A DNA stretch of 64,000 nt from NCBI GenBank assembly GCA_947487835.1, contig CANKXX010000003.1:186001-250000 (forward strand). Direction: 5' to 3'. Below, in pieces: positions 1 through 7,518 of the stretch. The DNA comes from an uncultured Microbacteriaceae bacterium (lineage in GTDB: Bacteria > Actinomycetota > Actinomycetes > Actinomycetales > Microbacteriaceae). The stretch's first letter is position 1. Each line of letters starts with the position of its first letter. The notes beneath the pieces are model-generated. The model saw only the letters and a list, made by a program, of their open reading frames with translations, was not told the origin of the DNA and searched no databases. The translations under genes and the position numbers were made by a program.

Positions 1-1
1 C

Positions 2-373
2 GACCGCTTCGGTCAGCGCGCGGTCGCGCGGGTGGGCGGCCTGCTCGTGCTCGTCGGCATGGGCCTCGCCCTCGCCTTCCCGTCCATCCCCGGCACCATC
101 GTCGGCTTCGGCGCGGCGGGGCTCGGCATCGCCACGCTCATCCCGGCGGCCATGCACGCCGCCGACGAGGTGCCCGGGTTCCGGCCGGGATCGGGGCTCA
201 CGATCGTCAGCTGGCTGCTGCGCCTCGGCTTCCTGTTCTCGCCGCCGGTGGTCGGGGCGATCGCCGACGCCGCCAGCCTGCGCGCCGGCCTGATCGTCGT
301 GCCCCTCACAGGCGTACTCGTGCTGCTCTCGGCGGGCGTCCTCTCGACCCGCACCCGCCGCCCCGCGAAGTAG
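2..373 (+). CDS. MFS transporter, C-terminal part (5' truncated by window edge)
   Basis: The reading frame is open from the first bases of the window and ends at TAG 371-373, so about 123 C-terminal residues are visible and the true start lies outside. The visible part begins with DRFGQR, the short loop motif typical of major facilitator transporters, and continues as four hydrophobic segments separated by short loops, ending in a basic tail. This fits the last third of a 12-helix MFS permease in the cytoplasmic membrane. The substrate cannot be read from this fragment. It is convergent with the beta-propeller gene at 465, so it is probably not part of the azole-peptide cluster. Confidence 0.8.
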   Translation, partial: DRFGQRAVARVGGLLVLVGMGLALAFPSIPGTIVGFGAAGLGIATLIPAAMHAADEVPGFRPGSGLTIVSWLLRLGFLFSPPVVGAIADAASLRAGLIVVPLTGVLVLLSAGVLSTRTRRPAK

Positions 374-434
374 CGCGGCCCGGCCCCCTGCGGCCGCCCC
401 ACGGTCCGTAAGGCGCCGAACGTCGGGCCCGTAC

Positions 435-459
435 GGTCCCTGAGCCCGTCGAAGGGACG
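435..459. repeat. CCTGAGCCTGTCGAAGG-type intergenic repeat, copy 1
   Basis: A 25-bp copy of a short dispersed repeat lies between two convergent genes. This copy has CCCGTC where the others have CCTGTC. The same element recurs at 11504, 38635, 44422, 61418 and 61469. Confidence 0.8.
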
Positions 460-464
460 CGGGG

Positions 465-1328
465 TCAGTAGGTGACGTAGGCGAAGCGGCGGGAGTCCGG
501 TGCCCAGCTCGTGACGTTGATGGTGCCCTGGCCACCGGTGAAGTGGTCGAGGTCGCGGGTGTCGTGGCTGGCGGGGTCGAGCGCGCGCAGGTACACGTCC
601 TTGTCCGCCGGGTGACCTAGCGTTCCGGGCGGGAAGCTGATGTAGACGATGCGCTCCCCGTCCGGCGAGGGGTGCGGGAACCAGTTCACGCGCTCGTCGA
701 AGGTCAGCTGCGTGATGGCGGAGCCGTCCAGCGCCATGGTGAAGACCTGGGCGTGACCGGGAGCATCGGAGCCCCGCTCTGAGTTGAACCAGAGCGTCGA
801 CCCGTCCGGTCCGAACTCCGCGCCGTCGTCGGGAAAGCCATCGTTCGTGAGCTGCCGGTCGTCCGCGCCGTCGACGCCGATCGTGTACACGTTGGTGACC
901 CACTCGCCGCTGTCGTCGAGTCCGCCGCCGATGTAGCTGAGCGTGCGGCCGTCCGGCGAGATGCCGTGCAGGTAGTGCTTGAAGCGCCGGGCCGGGTCGC
1001 GGTCGGGCGTGATACGGCGTGACGAGCCGCCCTCCCAGGGCACCTCGTACAGGTGCCCGTCGTGCCCGGACACGAAGAAGGAGTTGCCGTCCGGCGAGAT
1101 GAGGTGGTCGTTGTTGATGCCGGGCACGTCGCCGAGGTCGATCTCGACGAGGTCGGCCTCCGTCCCGGCGCCCTCGGCAGGCAGACGGAACATGCGCCCG
1201 TCGGCATTGATCACGAGCCACCGCCCGTCCGGCGACCAGTTCGGGGCTTCGAAGTGCAGCGAGTCCGACTCGAACACCACCTCCCCCTCTCCGGTGTCGA
1301 TGTCGGCGATGAGAAGGCGAGCGGTCAT
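465..1328 (-). CDS. TolB/PD40-like beta-propeller protein at the end of the TOMM operon
   Basis: The protein has 287 residues and is built from repeats of the WSPDGRWL / ISPDGNSFF / GISPDGRTLSY / FGPDGSTLWF / PSPDGERIVY type, about one every 40-50 residues. This is the signature of WD40-like PD40 (TolB, dipeptidyl-peptidase IV propeller) blades, here about six. No peptidase domain follows the propeller and no signal peptide is obvious, so a cytoplasmic location is inferred. The start is the ATG at 1328; the frame stays open upstream but only as a shadow of other genes. It begins 20 bp after the ABC permease stop on the same strand, so it could be the last gene of the azole-peptide operon. A role as binding or immunity factor is a guess. 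Confidence 0.75.
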   Translation of the reverse strand: MTARLLIADIDTGEGEVVFESDSLHFEAPNWSPDGRWLVINADGRMFRLPAEGAGTEADLVEIDLGDVPGINNDHLISPDGNSFFVSGHDGHLYEVPWEGGSSRRITPDRDPARRFKHYLHGISPDGRTLSYIGGGLDDSGEWVTNVYTIGVDGADDRQLTNDGFPDDGAEFGPDGSTLWFNSERGSDAPGHAQVFTMALDGSAITQLTFDERVNWFPHPSPDGERIVYISFPPGTLGHPADKDVYLRALDPASHDTRDLDHFTGGQGTINVTSWAPDSRRFAYVTY

Positions 1329-1348
1329 GTGGTCAACGCTACCGGCGG

Positions 1349-2107
1349 TCAGGTGAAGAGGATGGCCTGCGAGCGGCGGTATCCGATCACGGCGAGCGCC
1401 GCGAACACGGCCGTGTACAGGAGGAGGACCACGACGGCGATCCCGGCGGAGCCGCGCCACGCGCCGATCGCCGCGTTCGTCAGCTCGGACCACGCGCCCG
1501 TCGGCAGGAAGAGCTCGATGCCAGGAGCTCCGGCGACTCCCCCGGTGCCGGCCGCGGTCGCGCCGGTTCCGCCGCTGAACAGGCCGCCGACGAACGAGAG
1601 GGGCAGGTAGACGAGGTTGGCGAGGCCGAGGGCGCCGCGCACCGGGAACCAGTACCCCATCGCCAGCCCCATGAGACCGAGCGGCACCGAGCCCCCGAGC
1701 ACGGCCGTGGTGATCCGCACCGCCCGGTCCGCGTCCACCCGCACGTCGCCGAACAGGACACCGGCCACCACGACCGGCAGCACGAAGAGCACCGCGAACA
1801 CGCACGCCACCGCGAGCCGCGCGGCCAACCGGGTCGACGCGGACACCGGCACGGTGAACAGCCACCGCTCCCAGCCCGACTGCCTCGACACGGCCACGCC
1901 CACCCCGAACTGGAACGTGACCGTGCCGAGAACCGAGAAGAGCACGTACCCGACGAGCACGGCGAGACGCCGGTCCTCGCCGCCGCCGAGAGGCAGCCCC
2001 ACGGCCAGGTACAGGAGCACCGGGTAGCTCGCGAGCGGCAGGTAGAACGACGGGGTGCGCAGGTACTGCACGAGCTCGGCCGTGAAGTGCGCCCGCAGCA
2101 GGGTCAC
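1349..2107 (-). CDS. ABC-2 type transporter permease of the TOMM cluster
   Basis: The 252-residue protein has about six hydrophobic helices (for example around residues 22-38, 50-70, 92-115, 130-150 and the C-terminal 220-245), as in ABC-2 export permeases. The GTG start at 2107 overlaps the ATPase stop by four bases (GTGA), which indicates translational coupling. It would form the membrane half of an exporter with the ATPase encoded upstream. From context (azole-peptide synthesis genes immediately upstream) it most likely exports the mature peptide and/or gives self-protection. A glycine-rich loop near residues 165-185 is unusual but not diagnostic. Confidence 0.8.
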   Translation of the reverse strand: MTLLRAHFTAELVQYLRTPSFYLPLASYPVLLYLAVGLPLGGGEDRRLAVLVGYVLFSVLGTVTFQFGVGVAVSRQSGWERWLFTVPVSASTRLAARLAVACVFAVLFVLPVVVAGVLFGDVRVDADRAVRITTAVLGGSVPLGLMGLAMGYWFPVRGALGLANLVYLPLSFVGGLFSGGTGATAAGTGGVAGAPGIELFLPTGAWSELTNAAIGAWRGSAGIAVVVLLLYTAVFAALAVIGYRRSQAILFT

Positions 2108-3057
2108 CCGGCGACCCCCGCCCGATCGCCCGAGGACACGATGCGCTCGAAGACCTCGGAGATGCCGGGCTGGGCGATGGTGAGACAGGGGCGGGCCGTT
2201 CCGTCCAGCAGCAGCTTCGCCGCGGCGTCGGACCGGTCCGTGTCCACGTGCCACCGCCCGGGGATCCGCTCGTCCGGCCGCGGGTCGAGGCCGCCCGAAC
2301 GGCACAGCTCGCGTACCCGGACGGCGGGCAGCGACGACGCGAAGGTGAGGGTGCGGTAGCCCGCCTTGGCCCGGAAGTCGTCCACGCCCCACTGCCCGAG
2401 CACCTCCCCGCGCCGGAGGCACAGGATGCTGTCGGCCAGCCGCTCCACCTCCTGCATGTCGTGAGACGCGAGGAGCACCGTGCCGCCCTGGTCCCGCACC
2501 TCACGGACCACCCGGGCGACCCGCTCCCGGCCGAACACGTCGAGCGACGCCGACGGCTCGTCCAGCACGACCATGTCGGTGTTGCCGCCGATCGCGGTGG
2601 CCAGGGCGAGCGATCTCGCCTGCCCGCCGCTCAGCCCGCCGGTCTGCCGCGACGCGATGCCGGTGAGGTCGAACCGCTCGAGCACCTCGTCGACCGGGGA
2701 CGCCCGCGGGTAGTGCGCCAGGCACAGCGCGAGCACCTCCCGGCAGGTCAGGTACTCCGGGAAGTCGACGGCCTGCGGCATGAGGGAGACGAGGAAGGCG
2801 GTGGGGCCGCCGCGGCGCACCCGGTGTCCGAACGCCCAGACCTCACCCGCATCCGCGCGCCTGCCGCCGGTCAGGATGTCGATGGCCGTGGTCTTGCCCG
2901 AGCCGTTGGGCCCGAGCAGCGCGTGCACGCTGCCCGGAGCTAGGGAGAAGGACGCGTCGCGGAGGGCCGTCGTGTCGCCGAAGTTCTTGCTCACGCCGTG
3001 GAACTCGACCGCCGGCGCCCCCGGGACCGGCCGCACATCAGCCCGCATCGCTGCCAC
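2104..3057 (-). CDS. ABC transporter ATP-binding protein of the TOMM cluster
   Basis: A 317-residue ABC ATPase. Visible motifs: Walker A GPNGSGKT (residues 49-56), Q-loop Gln near 95, signature LSGGQ (142-146), Walker B MVVLDEP (162-168) and the H-loop His near 199. About 95 residues follow the nucleotide-binding domain, as in CcmA/DrrA-type drug exporters. The ATG at 3057 overlaps the end of the dehydrogenase gene by 20 bp; a second ATG three codons later (3048) is an alternative. It pairs with the permease at 1349-2107 and probably powers export of the modified peptide. Confidence 0.88.
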   Translation of the reverse strand: MAAMRADVRPVPGAPAVEFHGVSKNFGDTTALRDASFSLAPGSVHALLGPNGSGKTTAIDILTGGRRADAGEVWAFGHRVRRGGPTAFLVSLMPQAVDFPEYLTCREVLALCLAHYPRASPVDEVLERFDLTGIASRQTGGLSGGQARSLALATAIGGNTDMVVLDEPSASLDVFGRERVARVVREVRDQGGTVLLASHDMQEVERLADSILCLRRGEVLGQWGVDDFRAKAGYRTLTFASSLPAVRVRELCRSGGLDPRPDERIPGRWHVDTDRSDAAAKLLLDGTARPCLTIAQPGISEVFERIVSSGDRAGVAG

Positions 3058-3955
3058 TGCCGAAGGAGAAGGCGTAGAGCGACGACTGGGTGACGCCGTC
3101 CAGGTCGAGCAGGTCGTCGAGCTCGTGGTCCACGAAGCCGACCCAGCCGAGCGCGTGCAGCCCCAGGGCCGAGGCCGCGAGCGCCGCGTTCTGCACCACG
3201 TGGCCGGCCTCGAGCAGGGAGAGCCGGTAGCCGCGCAACCCGTACTTGTACCGGGCGCGCTCGAAGCTGGCGGTCACGACGATCGTCGCCGATGCGGTCG
3301 CCGCGATGGGCGCCATGAGCGAGGGGGCGGCGCGACGGAATCGATCCAGCCGCTCGGGTCCGGAGTGCCCGAACGGGTTGACGAGCGCCCGCCGAAGCGG
3401 ATCCAGCTGGTACACGCCCGCCGGCAGGCCGTCGACCCCGGGGGCCACGAGGTACAGGTCCAGCGGATACAGCGCACCGCCGGACGGCACGAAGCGGCTG
3501 GGCGGCGCCGCGTCGTCCGGGTCCCGGTCCCGGTCCCGGTCGCAGTAGGCGTAGTGCAGCACGTCCGACGCGTCGGCCCAGGAGACCCCGCCGCCGAGAT
3601 TCGCGGCGGACGCGGACCGTCGCCGCTCCATCGCCTCCGACGTCGGCATGCCGAGGGGACGGCGCAGGGCGAGCGCACGGGCCGGGAGGAGACCCGGTGC
3701 CGATGTTGGCTCGCCCAGCCCCTGAACCTGCCCGGGCTGTGCGGGCTGGTCCTGCACGGCCGATGACTCGCCGCCGCTCTGCACCCCGCCGACAGCATCG
3801 TCCCGGGCCAGGAGCTGGACGAAGCGCACGTCCGTCCAGCCGGTGTGGGTGATCCGGGTGATCTTCGACGCCTCGTGGAAGTCCTCGGCGAGATCGCCCG
3901 GCGGGCGGTCCACCCCGCCGTCGACGCTGAAGACGGGTCCGAGTGTGGATTGCAC
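3038..3955 (-). CDS. SagB-type FMN-dependent azoline dehydrogenase (TOMM B protein)
   Basis: A 305-residue protein whose second half (about 109-300) matches SagB-type nitroreductase-fold enzymes. Visible are the RRRS motif opening the domain, the PSGGALYPLDLYLV stretch (157-170), and KYGLRGYRLSLLEAGHVVQN (237-256), all typical of the family. Such enzymes use FMN to oxidise azolines to azoles on a leader-bound precursor. The N-terminal ~100 residues are poorly conserved. A DRDRDRDPD stretch (139-147) is encoded by tandem GGTCCC hexamers near 3517-3542, a likely slippage site. The GTG start at 3955 has a strong AGGAGG ribosome site four bases upstream, and the gene starts 8 bp after the YcaO stop. 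Confidence 0.85.
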   Translation of the reverse strand: MQSTLGPVFSVDGGVDRPPGDLAEDFHEASKITRITHTGWTDVRFVQLLARDDAVGGVQSGGESSAVQDQPAQPGQVQGLGEPTSAPGLLPARALALRRPLGMPTSEAMERRRSASAANLGGGVSWADASDVLHYAYCDRDRDRDPDDAAPPSRFVPSGGALYPLDLYLVAPGVDGLPAGVYQLDPLRRALVNPFGHSGPERLDRFRRAAPSLMAPIAATASATIVVTASFERARYKYGLRGYRLSLLEAGHVVQNAALAASALGLHALGWVGFVDHELDDLLDLDGVTQSSLYAFSFGSGSDAG

Positions 3956-3963
3956 GGGTCCTC

Positions 3964-5205
3964 CTAGGGGAAGGGATGCGGGGCCGAGGTGAGCTGGCGC
4001 GGTGCGGTGATGCCAGCGCCGTAGAGGCGGGGGTGCCCGAGGAACCGGGCGTCATGGCGCACGTCCAGCGCGACGAGGTCGGGACTCAGCGCGCGCACGA
4101 CGTGCAGGCCGGCGGTGGCGGCCTCGGCGGAGGTGACGTCGACGAGGAGCACCGAGGCGCCCTCCGAGAGGATGCGGTCCGTGATCCCCGGCCAGCCGGA
4201 GGCGGCCTCGACCCGCGCGACCCGCTCCGGCGAGGAGCTCAGGAAGGCGGACGAGGGCCGCGAGGACGGGCGGCAGTGGAAGCGGATGTGGTCCTCGAAG
4301 TCGCGCACCTCCTCCGCCTCGACGGGCCCCGTGCCCAGGAGGCGGAGCGCCCAGTTGCAGGTGTGCAGCGCCTCGCGCGCCGCGTTGAGGGCCGCCCGGT
4401 CGAGGTCGATGTCCGCCGCGCAGCCCACGGCGACGCCGATCAGGTCGCTGCGGACGACCGCGAGCAGCACCGGGATCCCGAACGCCGACGGCAGTACGCG
4501 GAGCGAGATCGCCGCGCCGCGCCCGTCGCAGATCGCCTCCAGCCGGGCCAGCTCCCGCCGCGCGGGCTCGGACAGCTGCGCGGAGGCACGCCAGTCGAGC
4601 GCGGGCGGGGGCTCACCGCGCAGCCAGGTGCGCTGGAAGGCGTCCCGCTCGACGAGCTCGAGGATGGCGCGCTTCGCGGCGAACCCGAACGTGGGCCCGG
4701 CGGCGACGCCGGAGCTGGTCGCCGGTTCGTAGTGCGGCTCGCCGAGGGCGTGCGCATCCACGAACGCCGCCAGCTGGGCAGGCACGAGCATCGCCCGCGT
4801 CGTGCCGACCTCACGGGCGGGCAGCCAGGCGATCGCGTCCCCCTCCCGCACCGGGGGGAAGGGGAAGCCGGGCTCGTCGTACTGCTCGGCCGCGAAACGG
4901 GCGAAGGCGGCGGGCGGCACCTGGCTCTCGTCCTCCCCCACCGCCTGGTGCAGGAACGTGCGCGGTCCGGAGAGCGAGAAGCGCTCGACGGCCTCGCCGA
5001 CGCAGGCGAGCCGGGCGCCCTCGCGGGTCGCGCCCGGACCCATGCTGAACGCGTCCGATCCGCCGCCGGCGGGGTCGCCCACCGCCGCGGTCTTGCCGGA
5101 GTACAGCGTGTCGGCGATGGAGTCGGGGGTGAAGGACATGGGGTGCACGTACTCGACGAGTCCCGTGAACCGGCCGACGAGGCTCGGCGCTCGCGTGGCG
5201 CTCAT
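3964..5205 (-). CDS. YcaO cyclodehydratase (TOMM D protein)
   Basis: A 413-residue YcaO-domain protein, the ATP-dependent enzyme that turns Cys/Ser/Thr of a precursor peptide into azolines. Visible family features are EAVERFS (71-77), the ATP/Mg region LELVERDAF (182-190), the ALNAAREAL helix (272-280), and a C terminus ending in PHPFP. The last matches the PxPxP tail known to line the active site of azoline-forming YcaO proteins, and argues against the thioamide or other YcaO subtypes. The ATG at 5205 overlaps the stop of the C-protein gene (ATGA), so the frame's upstream extension is discarded. It would act in complex with the C protein at 5202-6140. Confidence 0.9.
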   Translation of the reverse strand: MSATRAPSLVGRFTGLVEYVHPMSFTPDSIADTLYSGKTAAVGDPAGGGSDAFSMGPGATREGARLACVGEAVERFSLSGPRTFLHQAVGEDESQVPPAAFARFAAEQYDEPGFPFPPVREGDAIAWLPAREVGTTRAMLVPAQLAAFVDAHALGEPHYEPATSSGVAAGPTFGFAAKRAILELVERDAFQRTWLRGEPPPALDWRASAQLSEPARRELARLEAICDGRGAAISLRVLPSAFGIPVLLAVVRSDLIGVAVGCAADIDLDRAALNAAREALHTCNWALRLLGTGPVEAEEVRDFEDHIRFHCRPSSRPSSAFLSSSPERVARVEAASGWPGITDRILSEGASVLLVDVTSAEAATAGLHVVRALSPDLVALDVRHDARFLGHPRLYGAGITAPRQLTSAPHPFP

Positions 5206-6140
5206 GAGCGCCACGGATAGCGGATGCCGGCGTACGGCCGGGGCCCGCAGGTCGAACAGCGCGCGACCCGGTAGACCGGGTGCGCCGTGGTGGAGAAGAC
5301 CTTCGGTTCGAGTACGAGCACCGTGCTCGCGGTCATCCAGTCGCGCGCGAACAGCCAGCGCAACGCGTAGCGCAGTGCGAAGCCGCCGGTGACGGCCTCG
5401 ATGCCGCCGTCCCGGGCGTGCGGCGGCACCGCGGCCACCACCTGGTCGTAGAGCGGCGCGAAGGCGGTGTTCGATCCCCAGCGGAGTTGGACGCATTCGA
5501 AGCACGGGCTCACCTCGGGCACGATCACCGGCCCGATGAGCTGGAAACGCCCGTCGAACGGGGCGATCGGCAGCCAGGTGCGCCCCTCCTCCCGGAAGCG
5601 CGCGTTCATCTCCCGCAACTCGTCGACGGTGCCCGCAGCGACCGTGAGCTCGGCCGCGAGCGGGTCGTCGAGCCGGACAGCCCCGTCACGCCAGAACGCC
5701 TGCTCGAGTGCGGACGAGACGAGCGACCCGACGACCGCGATGGGCGCCGGTCGGGACGGGTCCTCCGGTGCGCCGAGCGCGTCCGGGTCGCCGCCGTTGC
5801 GCCGGGCCTCGTCGAGCACCGGCCGCAGCGAGGGCGGGGCGTCCGACGGCGTCTCGACGAGCACCTGACGGTCGACGAGCTCCTCGAGGAGCCGGCGCAC
5901 CGACGGGGCGCTCTCGGCGAAGGCCGCCTCGACATCCGTGCCCACGAACGGCGCGGACAGGAACCGGGCGAGGGCTGAGACCGCCTCCGCCGAGGGGAGC
6001 CGGACGCTCACGAGTTCCCGCCCGCCGAGGAGGTGGAGACAGTCCTCCACCTCCCCGGCGGTGTAGCGGGGGCTGACCGCGTAGGTCGCTGAAGCCCGCA
6101 CGGCGCGAACTACTGCTGCTTCTTGCGGCTGCTGCTGCAC
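5202..6140 (-). CDS. TOMM leader-binding / E1-like cyclodehydratase partner (C protein)
   Basis: A 312-residue protein of the TOMM precursor leader-binding family (SagC/ThiF-like). It carries an N-terminal region resembling the winged-helix leader-recognition domain (about 18-97), then a degenerate E1-like domain, with two CxxC pairs, CFEC (213-216) and CSTC (295-298), the usual structural zinc site. It binds the leader of the precursor and activates the YcaO partner. The GTG at 6140 overlaps the precursor gene by 31 bp; a GTG at 6104, just after the precursor stop, is an alternative that costs 12 residues. No glycine-rich ATP loop of active E1 enzymes is visible, as expected when YcaO does the ATP chemistry. 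Confidence 0.82.
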   Translation of the reverse strand: MQQQPQEAAVVRAVRASATYAVSPRYTAGEVEDCLHLLGGRELVSVRLPSAEAVSALARFLSAPFVGTDVEAAFAESAPSVRRLLEELVDRQVLVETPSDAPPSLRPVLDEARRNGGDPDALGAPEDPSRPAPIAVVGSLVSSALEQAFWRDGAVRLDDPLAAELTVAAGTVDELREMNARFREEGRTWLPIAPFDGRFQLIGPVIVPEVSPCFECVQLRWGSNTAFAPLYDQVVAAVPPHARDGGIEAVTGGFALRYALRWLFARDWMTASTVLVLEPKVFSTTAHPVYRVARCSTCGPRPYAGIRYPWRS

Positions 6141-6313
6141 GAACAGGTCGTGCTGCAGCAGAGGGTGATGTCCCCGAGCGCGATCTCGTCCTCGCGGCCG
6201 GAGTACCCGATGGTGAAGGCGAAGGGGTCGTCCTCCGCCTGTCCCGGGAATGCCGGTCGGTCGAGGACCGAGACGGGCGAAACCGGGGGCGTTGTATCCG
6301 TGAGCAATGTCAT
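6110..6313 (-). CDS. TOMM (linear azole peptide) precursor
   Basis: A 67-residue peptide. The first ~51 residues are leader-like: acidic, with a hydrophobic/aromatic patch FAFTIGY (31-37) and a REDEIALGDIT stretch before the core. The core begins at residue 52 with CCSTTCSCSSS, eleven consecutive residues that can all be cyclised, and ends in the basic tail RKKQQ. The pattern resembles the start of streptolysin S/listeriolysin S-like cores. The ATG at 6313 is chosen because GAGAGG lies six bases upstream; a TTG two codons earlier (6319) would ignore that site. The gene is first in the operon and overlaps the C-protein gene. The cleavage site just before Cys52 is inferred, not seen. Confidence 0.85.
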   Translation of the reverse strand: MTLLTDTTPPVSPVSVLDRPAFPGQAEDDPFAFTIGYSGREDEIALGDITLCCSTTCSCSSSRKKQQ

Positions 6314-6343
6314 GTCCAACCTCTCTGTCGGCGAATCACCGCA

Positions 6344-6374
6344 TTTATAGCAGGTGCTTATACGCCTCAGTCAA
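6344..6374 (-). promoter_or_regulatory. Candidate promoter of the TOMM operon
   Basis: On the minus strand TTGACT (6374-6369) and TATAAA (6349-6344) are separated by 19 bp, in an AT-rich patch that is rare here, 31 bp upstream of the precursor ATG. The spacing is longer than ideal, so this is a candidate only. Confidence 0.45.
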
Positions 6375-6414
6375 GAGAGGATGAAACGGGCTGTGGAGAA
6401 CGCCCCCGGGCGGA

Positions 6415-7518
6415 TCAGATGGTGGCGACCTTCGGGTCCCAGCCCTCGGGAAGCGCCGGGGACGGCTCGAAGGTGCTCGTCACCTCGACGAACTGACCGG
6501 AGTGCACCGACTCCGCGATCGACACCATGGTGTCGAGCACATGGAAGGCGGACTCGCCGCTCGCGCGGTGCGGGCGGCCCTCGCGAATGGCCTGGGCCAT
6601 CTCGAGCGCGCCCGTGCCGCGGGTGGACGAGTGGCCGGACGAGGGGAGAACCGTGGGCTCGTCGCCCGCGCCCCACACCTGGATGTCACCGTCGAAGTTG
6701 TTCGGGTCCGGGAAGACGATGGTGCCGTCCGTGCCCGCGATCTCGACGACGCCGGCGCGCCTGAGCTTGGAGTCGAAGCTGAAGACGGCCTGGCCCGACT
6801 GCCCGGACTCGAACTGCAGCAGCGCGCCCACGTGGCTCGGCACGGTGACGTCGAAGCTCTCGCCCGCCTTCGGGCCGGACCCGATCACGCGCTGCTCGCG
6901 CGCCTTGGACCCGAGTCCCGCGACGCGGGCGTAGGGGCCGAGCGCGTGCGCGAGCGCCGTGAGGTAGTAGACCCCGACGTCGAACATCGGCCCGGCGCCC
7001 TCCTGGAAGAGGAAGGCGGGGTTCGGGTGCCAGCTCTCCGGGCCGGGGGTCTGGAAGAGGGCGAGCGCCGTGAGGGGCGTTCCGATGTCGCCGCGCGCGA
7101 TGGCGCGGAACGCGGTCTGGAGGCCGGCGCCGAGGAACGTGTCGGGCGCGCATCCGACGCGCACGCCCGCCGCGGTCGCCGCCTCGAGCAGCTGCCGGCC
7201 GCTCTCCCGGTCGAGGGAGATCGGCTTCTCGCTCCACAGGTGCTTGCCCGCGGCGATGACGCGCAGGCCGACCTCGACGTGCACGACCGGGATGGTCAGG
7301 TTGACCACGAGCTGGATGTCGGGGTGCGCGAGCAGCTCGTCGACCGATCCGCCGGCGGGGACGCCGTGCTTCTCGGCCTGCGACTTCGCGCGCGGCTCGT
7401 CGATGTCCGCGACGAACAGCACCTCGAGGTCGGGGAAGCTGGTCAGGTTCTCGAGGTAGGTGTCGCTGATGACACCGGCGCCGATGACGCCGACGCCGAC
7501 GCGTCCGTTGGTGCTCAC
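6415..7518 (-). CDS. Gfo/Idh/MocA family oxidoreductase
   Basis: A 367-residue NAD(P)-dependent sugar or cyclitol dehydrogenase. The N-terminal Rossmann fold shows GVGVIGAGVISD (8-19) and the family's SEKPIS motif with the catalytic-site Lys lies near residue 98; the C-terminal alpha/beta half carries the PMFDVGVYYLTAL helix. The GTG start at 7518 overlaps the stop of the upstream isomerase gene (GTGA), so the two are translated together. The pair fits a pathway converting an inositol- or keto-sugar. The substrate cannot be deduced. Two further paralogues are at 8399 and 31488. Confidence 0.88.
   Translation of the reverse strand: MSTNGRVGVGVIGAGVISDTYLENLTSFPDLEVLFVADIDEPRAKSQAEKHGVPAGGSVDELLAHPDIQLVVNLTIPVVHVEVGLRVIAAGKHLWSEKPISLDRESGRQLLEAATAAGVRVGCAPDTFLGAGLQTAFRAIARGDIGTPLTALALFQTPGPESWHPNPAFLFQEGAGPMFDVGVYYLTALAHALGPYARVAGLGSKAREQRVIGSGPKAGESFDVTVPSHVGALLQFESGQSGQAVFSFDSKLRRAGVVEIAGTDGTIVFPDPNNFDGDIQVWGAGDEPTVLPSSGHSSTRGTGALEMAQAIREGRPHRASGESAFHVLDTMVSIAESVHSGQFVEVTSTFEPSPALPEGWDPKVATI

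Noticed and set aside
6314-6319. Precursor start at TTG 6319
   Set aside because: The ATG at 6313 has GAGAGG at the ideal distance; TTG would place that site too close.
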